The notes beneath the pieces were generated by a model, which had not been told where the DNA came from, made no database searches, and was given only the letters and a program-made list of their open reading frames with translations. This document shows, piece after piece, positions 56,899 to 64,000 of a stretch of DNA of 64,000 bases. The DNA comes from Grammothele lineata. Lineage: Eukaryota > Basidiomycota > Agaricomycetes > Polyporales > Polyporaceae. How positions within the stretch are numbered: the stretch's first letter is position 1; each line of letters starts with the position of its first letter. Made by a program: the position numbers and the translations under genes. The stretch lies in contig NDFF03000026.1 in NCBI GenBank assembly GCA_002150815.3, forward strand, positions 248,001 through 312,000, given 5' to 3'.

Positions 56899-59436
56899 AT
56901 GCCTCCCAAGTCCGCCACAGTTATTTTGGACAACGGGGCCTCGACGATCAAGGCCGGCATCCTCGGCGTCCGCAACCAGCGTCCTCAGTAGGTCACCAGC
57001 CTGCCCGGCCGTGTGACGTCTATACTGACGCGTTTCGAGGGTCATAACCAATGCTGTCGTCCGTGCGAAGAGCGAGAACTCGACGTATGTGGGACACGAA
57101 TTAGCCAAGTGCCGAGACTTCACCTCGCTTCGCTACCGTCTGCCATTCGAGAAGGTGGGCGGCTAGTGACGATCAGGGTCGTGACACGGAAACAAAAATC
57201 ATGCAGCTTTCAGGGATTTCTCGTTGACTGGGATGCCCAAAAGGCTATCTGGGATGGCCTGCTCTCCAATGAAGTCCTTGGGGTCAGTCGCCGCTTTACT
57301 TGGCAATGACAGCCATCTCGAATCGACGTTGCCAGAAGAGCAGCTGACACCTCCCTCAGGTGAACACGGCAGAATCGTCCCTGCTGATTACAGAACCCTA
57401 CTTTAACCTGCCAAACATCCAAGACGTCTACGATCAGTTTGTATTCGAGGAGTACGAATTTCGGTCGTACCACAGATGTACCCGTACGTTCGTTCCTTGA
57501 CGCTCCGATAGACTTCGGCTAACGCCTTACGGACTGATTTCTCCAGCGGCATCACTTATTCCGTATGGTCCTCTTCTCGCACAGCCAGGGTCGCAAGCGC
57601 CAGAGTGCATCTTGGTCGTCGATTCGGGGTTCAGTTTCACCCACGTCGTGCCTATTCTCGGCGGCTCGGTGGTCTGGGATGCCGTCAAGCGGTAAGCTCA
57701 TTTCCATTCTCTTCCTTTATGCTTCACGACAGACGGGTCATCGGATCAGAATATCTGCGGATGATAGAGCACTTTGGATGACGTTTTCCTGGTGCTTTTG
57801 CCTCAGAGTCCGAGCGCACGAGGCCAGGAGGAACCACATTTGCTGTACACAGCATTCCCTCCGTGCTGCGAACAAACGCAGGTCCTACACATGACCCGGA
57901 CTCATCATGAGGTGGTCATATTGAAATGCACCAGCTGGGATAGCAAGCTTGATGAAGCAGCATCTCAGCAGGATGGTCCGAACTAGCTACACATAGTTCT
58001 ACATCCTTCCGCTGTACAGGTCGTGGTGCTGACACGGCTCTGTCTAGTATAGACGTCGGCGGGAAACTACTAACAAACCACCTCAAAGAAACGGTTTCGT
58101 ACCGGCAATGGAATATGATGGAAGAGACTTACATCATGAACGAGATCAAGGAGACATGCAGCTTCGTTTCCGAGAACTTCGCAGAGGATCTTGAAACGTG
58201 TCGGTAAGATGTTTCAGCAATGCTCCTCGTTACCAGCAACTGACAGCAATTCCTCTTCTGTCGAACCTGCGGCTCTCCAGCGTGCGCCCCAGCAGCAATC
58301 CGATCGTACAGGAGTACATTTTCCCTGACTACGCCGCAAACAAGCCTGGACGACTGCGCAAGCCAGGCGAGTCGCTGAACGAGGGAACACAGACGCTCGT
58401 TATGAACAACGAGCGGTTCACTGTTCCAGAGATTCTCTTCCATCCGACTGACATCGGCAATTATCACTTCCTTTTCTCTCGGGCCTTTGCGCCATCCGCA
58501 TGAACCTTCGCTCACGCTGATGTGTGGTCTCTTTCTGCTATCTTCTAGGGCTCGGTCAGGCAGGGCTGCCTGCGACGGTGGCGTCGAGCATTGCACTCCT
58601 GCCCAAGGATCTGCAAGGCCTCTTTTGGGCGAACATCGCGCTCGTTGGTGGGAACACCGCCATGCCCGGATTCCGCAACAGACTGTACGTGTGACGTGCC
58701 GTGTGCGGGGCCCCAGCAGGCGTCCCGCCGCTGCGCCGTCCCCTTGCTCAGCCCTTCTTCTCTTTCCGTCCGGACGCTGACCAACCCCATCCCCTTTGCC
58801 GACGCGCGGTCGTGCGCCTCTTCCGCGCTTCCCATTGTAGGGTGGCCGAATTGCGCTCCCTCGCGCCCATCGATTGCGAGGTTGTCGTGTACGCTTCCGA
58901 GGAGTGCGTATCCCCTTATCGAGCATCGTTCCCCTTTGAGCGCCTGCGCGTCCCCGCGCCCGCCACGATCTACGGACGTGTCCGGGCGCGCGCCAGGCAA
59001 GAACCCAATCTCTTTCACTTTGGCTCTGGCTCTGACTCGCGTCCTGATGATGATGGCTGACCGACCGGCGTCGCCCCTGGGCCCGTCCCACAAAACGCAC
59101 GCTAGACCTGTCCTGGAGGCGTACCGCTCGGCGCTCGCATTCGCCGGGCGCCCGGAGTTTGCCCAGCGGGTTGTGACGCGGGAGGAATATTTGGAGATGG
59201 GCAGCGCTGCGTGCCGGCGCCGGTTCCGCGATTGGAAGCCCGCCGAACGCGACCCGCCGGCCGCACGCGGGGGCGCGAGCGGAGGTGGGGGCGCGAAGGG
59301 GCGTGCAGCCGCTGCGGAGGAGAGTAGCTCAGAAGACTCGAGCCCACCGCCGCCGACCCCGACGGCATCGAAGAGGGGTGCGCGTGGGAGCGGGAGGGGT
59401 GGGAGAGGCCGCGGTGCTGCACGGCGACAGACGTGA
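56899..59436 (+). CDS. ARP6: Actin-related protein ARP6 (SWR1 complex)
   Basis: Nuclear actin-like subunit of the SWR1 remodeller that deposits H2A.Z. ATG 56899 begins [20 protein letters not shown], the first phosphate loop. Exons then give [40 protein letters not shown] and [20 protein letters not shown] with [14 protein letters not shown], the ARP6-typical PYFNLP block. Next are [60 protein letters not shown] and [35 protein letters not shown] and [18 protein letters not shown] complete the actin fold. About 65 extra residues follow: Gly/Ala-rich, acidic ESSSEDSS, then [17 protein letters not shown]. Its 3' end converges on the gene ending at 59946. Confidence 0.9.
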
Positions 59437-59945
59437 GTCCGGGGTCGAGACGGTCAGGGAGGCTCGGGTCCTGCGGGGACGCCTGAGGTGCAGTGACGGA
59501 GGAATTTTGGGTACTCACACTGACCTGATGGCCCTCGAACGTAATCATTGCATCGTGTTACTTTGATGTACGAAACAATGTCTATTCCAAGGCTCAAGGG
59601 GGGTGCGCGTTACCGTCTCTACTCGCTCGCGTTCCCCGCCGTGCCCGCGATCGTGGTGCTTGCCGCTGTGGTGCTTGCATTACGAGGAATCGCTTGAGGC
59701 ATGAGCTGCGCCACACCCAGAAACGAAAGATTGGTCGCAGGCTCATATTGGCTTAGTGCGGACCCGTCACACCGTCGGGATCGCATATGGGCGTCGTGTT
59801 ATGTATGGAATGCGGACTGTTGTACATGTAAACGAAGCATTTAATTCTTCTACTGCACCGAATCCATTGAGGGACCAATTGGTCAGCCTTGCACGCCCCT
59901 ATTACGCATGTATTACGCACGGCCGCAGCTCCTGGTGAACGGGAG
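59437..59945. other. Intergenic between converging genes
   Basis: 3' flanks of ARP6 (plus) and the first right-end paralogue (minus). No gene seen. Confidence 0.4.
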
Positions 59946-60948
59946 CTATGCTTGGGCAAGGTCGGTGTCCATCGCATCATCATCTTCAGCGGTATCCGGT
60001 ACAGTGAGCTGCGCGAGCAACCTGTCAAACGCATGAAGAAAGTTCAGCTCACGTTTTCGAATTATTCTCCTTCAGGGATTATCCTCACCCTTGTACCTCG
60101 TCCGCAAATGATAGTGGATCAGCCGTGTGGTCGCCTGAGATATCAAGCCAGACAGTGACAGGCATCGCTACCAGGCGCAACGTTCGCAGCTTCGCTGCAG
60201 CAGGGTATCTCTCCTCCCAGGGGATGACGGCACCGTCTGCTATCTTCTTTGCCGCAGAAGCTTCGTCCAACATACATCCACCCGCTTCGCTTAGTCGGGC
60301 GAATGTGACGGTGTCTTCGTCGTCGAGCGTAACACTCAAGGTCTTCTCGCATTTTCCCGTTTCTTGAACCACAAATCGGACCGAAAATGCTGTCCACTGC
60401 AGGCGGTCCGGATACGGGAACGTCGGCGTGGTCTGGAAGGAAACACGCTTGCGATCCGGGTAAGGGTACGGGTGGTCTGTGCCGTCCTTCGTCCGGACGA
60501 TCGGCACGTAGAAGTCTTGCGCGGGCTCCGGTGGCGCGTGCGGTGAGACAAGCCCGACCACGTACTCGTAGAGCGTCAGACTCCCCTTATCATCCTTGAC
60601 CAGGTAGCAGTCCTTGACCAAGCCGAGATAGCGGCCGCCCCGGAACTGCTCAAAGACAGCCTTGTTGGCACCTGTGGCTTTCTCGGCAAGCGATTTTGTG
60701 TTGAGCGAGAACAAAATGTACTGGCCGAGACGAAGCGGATCAACTTCAAGTTCTTCCGGGTCCTTGTACATAGGAAGTGGTTCACAGTCGAAGGAAAATT
60801 CCGTCAGAGCGGGTGAACGGGCCCATGTAGACAAGGCAGGACTGGTGGGTCTGGAACGATTCGAATCTTCCATTATGTCGGCGCCCATTTCGACGAGAAT
60901 CGAGTTGAATGGCAAGAGTCGATCGGATATACCGGCGTCCGTGTTCAT
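59946..60948 (-). CDS. Unrecognised fungal protein, right-end paralogue A (about 311 aa)
   Basis: Not recognised; paralogue of the gene at 62329-63445. ATG 60948; exon 1 runs to 60089 and a second exon (60021-59946) adds LLAQLTVPDTAEDDDAMDTD, LAQA and stop. Two earlier in-frame ATGs, or the third at MEDSNRSRPTSPAL, could be the true start. Blocks shared with the paralogue: LGQYILFSLNTKSLAEKA, AVFEQFRGGRYLGLVKDCYL, LYEYVVGLVSPHAPPEPAQD with FYVPIV, DRLQWTAFSVRF, WEERYPAAAKLRTL and VTVWLDISGDHTADPLSFAD. No signal peptide, membrane helix or zinc motif. The FALN/GxYLGLVKD/QDFYVPI order suggests a compact beta-rich domain. Function unknown. Confidence 0.7.
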
Positions 60949-62328
60949 TGTTGAAAGTCGTCAGTGGTTGGTGATATGATTGACCGGTTGGGAGACTGTC
61001 AGTATCGAGGATGGCTGTGAGTGGTTGAGTAGGGGCGGGTCAGAGCCGTCAGATGTTGAAATGCTTTATACCTTGTAGAACATGCTTTGACCGGTTATTG
61101 TAAGGAACAGGCTAAAGCGCGCGGGGACTGAGCCACCGTTTGGTAGGAGGTGGCCGCGTGGCGTGGCATCAAAGGTCGAAAGATAGGCGCCGAATTTCAA
61201 TAATCCGGCCACCAAGAGACCACACTGCCCGGGCCTACCGCAACAAGTTGTACCGGCATAGCCTACGCCTGAAAAGCTGAATCGTGCAGTTGCTGCAGAC
61301 TCAAACCTGTATGTCAATACTAAGGCAACTATTTTCAGGCTCATCTAGTAACAGTCTTCGAACACACAGTGCGTGAAAATGATTTACCCAACTTGGCCAG
61401 ACTGGACGTTAAGCTGGGGCCAATGACTTCGAGTCACGCCGCTCTAAAATGTACTTCTGGCTTGACGTTGAGGCCACAGGTCCTGCAGTTGTTCATCATG
61501 CATTCAGCTTCCTGACACATGCATCATACCCCTGTCGCGGTAAGATGTATGCCAATGATTGTTCGAACTTCTAAGCCTCGCCGTTGCTAGCCTGAGACTG
61601 GGCCTTCCGAGACAACTCCCAGGTCGTACATTCACGTAAACAGCTATGGATCGGGTGGTCGTAGCATTGACAACCGGAATACGAGAACGAGAAGTCCCAC
61701 AACTTCAGTTCGGGAGTGCCCAGTTCTGGGAGGAGCAGCGATGGAGGGGGAGGGGCAATTACTAGAAACGCATAATCCGAGGAGACGGTGAGAGCTGCCG
61801 GCAATCCGGTCGGCCGAAGCACTAGATTGGGACGCAATTCGGCTACTAGAAAGGTTAACGCCTGAGAGAGATGAAGAGTAAGTACTCGAATGCCTAACCG
61901 CGCTGGAAGATAGAAGATGAGAATGGTTGCGGATGCATCTGCTCGCTTAATCGCACGTCCTCCGCCGACAATCCGAAACTTGGGGACATGCGCTTGCGCT
62001 GGACGGTTCACAAGGTCTTCGCGTTGTATCGCTCGCTCATGTTGTACTCATGCCCGTTCGTGTTGTGCCGTTCGTACGTCCGGGCCTGCTGCAAGGCGTA
62101 CGTACTTCCTCGTGATCCGCGCCCTAGAGAACAAACATGAAGGTTTTCGAAACGCCAAAAAACATAACTTGAAGGATTAATATTATACACAAAATAAGGG
62201 CACAAAATGCATGTCGCCACTCCGAAAGATAGATACCCATTTCTGGCCCCGATGAAACAGATATGTGCACTGCGACAGCACACATGTACACTCTCATTAT
62301 CAACAGCCCCGAAAATTTGCGCAGCAGA
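60949..62328. other. 1.4 kb between paralogues A and B
   Basis: A minus-strand frame at 61571-62011 (146 codons, including SSDYAFLVIAPPPPSLLLPE and a Cys-rich SGCQCYDHPIHSCLREC) could be an exon but has no clear start or partner. A second minus frame at 61066-61344 begins MSLKIVALVLTYRFESA and is equally unknown. Confidence 0.3.
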
Positions 62329-63445
62329 TTATGCTTCTAGCTCCGCCTCTTGGGCCTCTAGCGCCACTTGAAGGTGTTCGCACAGCCTGTAAGGAACATA
62401 AGAGGTCGGTACGGTCAGCACTGGCTCTGTACGTCCAGATACTCTCGATCACTTACCTGTGGATCTCGTCCGTAAATGTCAACGGATCACTCCAACGTTC
62501 ACCTCTGACGTCAAGTAGCACCGTCGCCGGGAAGCCTTGATACTCGCTCAAGGCGCGCAACCGTTCGGCGATGGGGAACCTCTTGGCGAACGCGGTCCTG
62601 AGCGTGCCATCGTCTCCAGCACCGACGTGGCCATACTGGTCGATAGCGCCAGCCTGTTCCGGCGGGATCCCGCTCTCCTCGACTGCCGCCGCACTATCCT
62701 CCCCGGCTGCTACTTCCTCAATTGCCCGTATGCGCTCAAGAAAGGCTTCTTCATCCTGTTCGCCGGCTACTGCAAGCGCAGCGAACGTGTCGTCATTCAG
62801 CCTGGCCGTCCCGATGTCCGCAGGATATAACCTGTGAACTTTGAGGTTAAGTCCGAATGCCGTCCATTGTACGCAGTTTGTGTGGGGGAAGATGCCTGTT
62901 GTCAAGAGAGGACCACGTCCCAGGGGATGAGGGTGGTCGAATTGCGTAGGGGCTATCGGCACATAGAACTCCTGTGCAGGCGCAGGAGGCGAGAAGGGAG
63001 CCACGAACCAGACAAGAAGCTCGTCCGTTGCCGTCGGCTGCCCGAAATCGTCTAGAAGGGGGCTGTGGTCTCTTACGAGACCAAGATACCAGTTACCCTC
63101 GAACTGTTCGTAGATTGCCCTGAGCTCATCGCTCGCTGCAGTCGCGACCAGCGGTTCCGTGTTGAGGGCGAATAAAATAAATTGTCCCACGTGGATACAT
63201 GTCTTGTCTTCAGCATGGATATTGTTGACGTTGAACGCTCTAGTGGTATAGTCGGCTGTCATAGGGCGACGATTGGTGGTCTCCAGGTCCGTGTCAGGGA
63301 AGAACGCCGAATCCGCCAAGTGGTGTGACGGCGATGACATATCCACGTCCGAGTGGCTGTCTCCATAGATGTATGGTGCCTTGACATTCGCGAAGTTCAC
63401 GGAGATCTGAGGAAGGTTTAGAGGCGCGAGCCTATGTACCTTCAT
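62329..63445 (-). CDS. Unrecognised fungal protein, right-end paralogue B (about 348 aa)
   Basis: Paralogue of the gene at 59946-60948; family unknown. I prefer ATG 63445; the frame is open further upstream but only from a GTG. Exon 1 ends at 62457 with a GTAAGT donor, and exon 2 (62386-62329) gives LCEHLQVALEAQEAELEA. Matching blocks: VGQFILFALNTEPLVATA, AIYEQFEGNWYLGLVRDHSP, LLVWFVAPFSPPAPAQEFYV, CVQWTAFGLNLKV, FAKRFPIAERLRALSEYQGF and TVLLDVRGERWSDPLTFTDE. Compared with A it has an extra acidic helix-forming insert (EEAFLERIRAIEEVAAGEDS) before the C-terminal block. The intron sits at the same place in both genes, 2-3 residues after the DE dipeptide, though in a different phase, consistent with duplication. 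No targeting signal seen. Confidence 0.7.
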
Positions 63446-63781
63446 GGCAATGACGCTAGGATGGGAAGCCGGGAAGTGATGTGTGATCGACGAAAACGGA
63501 GGAAGAGCGTTGGCAGATAGCACCTTGTGGTCGTCTGTGGCTTTAAACCAAACATGCGCATTGACCCGAGCCACAGCCAACTTGGCGTGCGCCACCACAC
63601 GCGCTCACTTGGAACTTGTCTAGGCGTGGTATCCTTGTCTAGGCCTCCCACTGCGGACGAGCCATTGTCTAAAATCGAGGGACAATGCAGCAATAGACAT
63701 ACATCACAACAACAAGAGCGAATAGGAATACACGTATCGTAAGTAACTGTCCCAATCCATTATGGTCGACCAGAGTTCACC
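63446..63781. other. Intergenic, promoter of paralogue B
   Basis: About 340 bp between the stop of the next minus-strand gene and the preferred ATG. Nothing else seen. Confidence 0.4.
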
Positions 63782-64000
63782 CTACGCAGCCTCCCGCTCC
63801 ATGCGCCGCCTCTTCCTCTCCTGGTCCTCGAAAATAAGGCGCTCCGCTGCTGACATCGGTGCATCCCGCTTCTTCCCGATGACCTTCTCTGACTCGGTCT
63901 GTGCCGGTGCCGAAGAGGAAGAGGTAGACGCGGCCTGCTTAAATACGTTGGGGCGTTTCAGCGGGTTTGCAGCCTTTAGAGGGTTTGCAGCAAGCTTGAG
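63782..64000 (-). CDS. C-terminus of a basic, probably nuclear protein; start outside window
   Basis: Open from the window edge to TAG at 63782. It reads LKLAANPLKAANPLKRPNVF, a Ser-rich linker, GKKRDAPMSAAERLIFEDQE and RKRRRMEREAA. Near-repeat LAANPLK/KAANPLK and the KRRR cluster suggest a nuclear protein. I do not recognise the family and cannot tell how long it is. Confidence 0.6.
   Translation of the reverse strand, partial: LKLAANPLKAANPLKRPNVFKQAASTSSSSAPAQTESEKVIGKKRDAPMSAAERLIFEDQERKRRRMEREAA

Noticed and set aside
63446..63598. Longer N-terminus for paralogue B from 63598
   Set aside because: The first codon there is GTG; the first ATG in frame is at 63445.
1..64000. CRISPR arrays, rRNA genes, intact LTR or DNA transposons
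   Set aside because: No regularly spaced repeats, no rRNA-like sequence, no reverse transcriptase, integrase or transposase motifs were found by reading.

Overview
The window looks like nuclear DNA of an agaricomycete fungus (Basidiomycota; Polyporales is a guess). Genes are cut by many 50-70 bp introns with GTRNGT donors and short AG acceptors. The conserved genes are fungal or eukaryotic (RAD23, ARF6, ARP6, TANGO2/NRDE, Zn2Cys6 factor, VanZ-like membrane protein), and a Gly tRNA lies among them. No bacterial operon, CRISPR array, rRNA or intact transposon was seen.

Layout. 1-987: the 3' part of a GNAT acetyltransferase gene. 2035-4291: an MFS transporter with about a dozen exons. 4.8-8.7 kb: three paralogous genes for tiny secreted peptides, all on the minus strand and sharing exon structure and promoter. 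9.5-17.3 kb: three minus-strand genes (R3H-associated protein, a TPP1-like telomere protein, RAD23). 17.7-23.6 kb: three plus-strand genes (LRR protein, ARF6, cysteine synthase), then tRNA-Gly(TCC). 24.4-28.0 kb: minus-strand Mmc1-like mitochondrial protein and VanZ-like protein. 28-34.5 kb: no gene I can support. 34.5-37.2 kb: large RING protein. 37.2-43.2 kb: GC-rich and gene-poor. 43.2-45.7 kb: base-exchange phosphatidylserine synthase. 45.7-51.5 kb: GC-rich and gene-poor. 51.5-53.3 kb: Zn2Cys6 factor. 54.5-56.2 kb: TANGO2 homologue. 56.9-59.4 kb: ARP6. 59.9-63.4 kb: two tandem paralogues of an unrecognised protein family. 63.8-64.0 kb: the C-terminus of another gene that runs off the end.

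Most genes are unrelated housekeeping genes and do not form a pathway. ARP6 (SWR1 chromatin remodelling), RAD23 (repair and proteasome) and the TPP1-like protein (telomere) all act in the nucleus. ARF6, the phosphatidylserine synthase and the TANGO2 homologue concern membranes or lipids, but I see no sign of co-regulation.

The most novel element is the secreted-peptide trio. Each gene has a first exon encoding a signal peptide, a phase-1 intron, a short second exon ending in a Cys...Arg...Cys motif, and a shared TATA-plus-16-mer promoter. The second is the pair of unnamed paralogues at the right end. Exon boundaries were read by eye from splice signals and family resemblance; small exons may be wrong.
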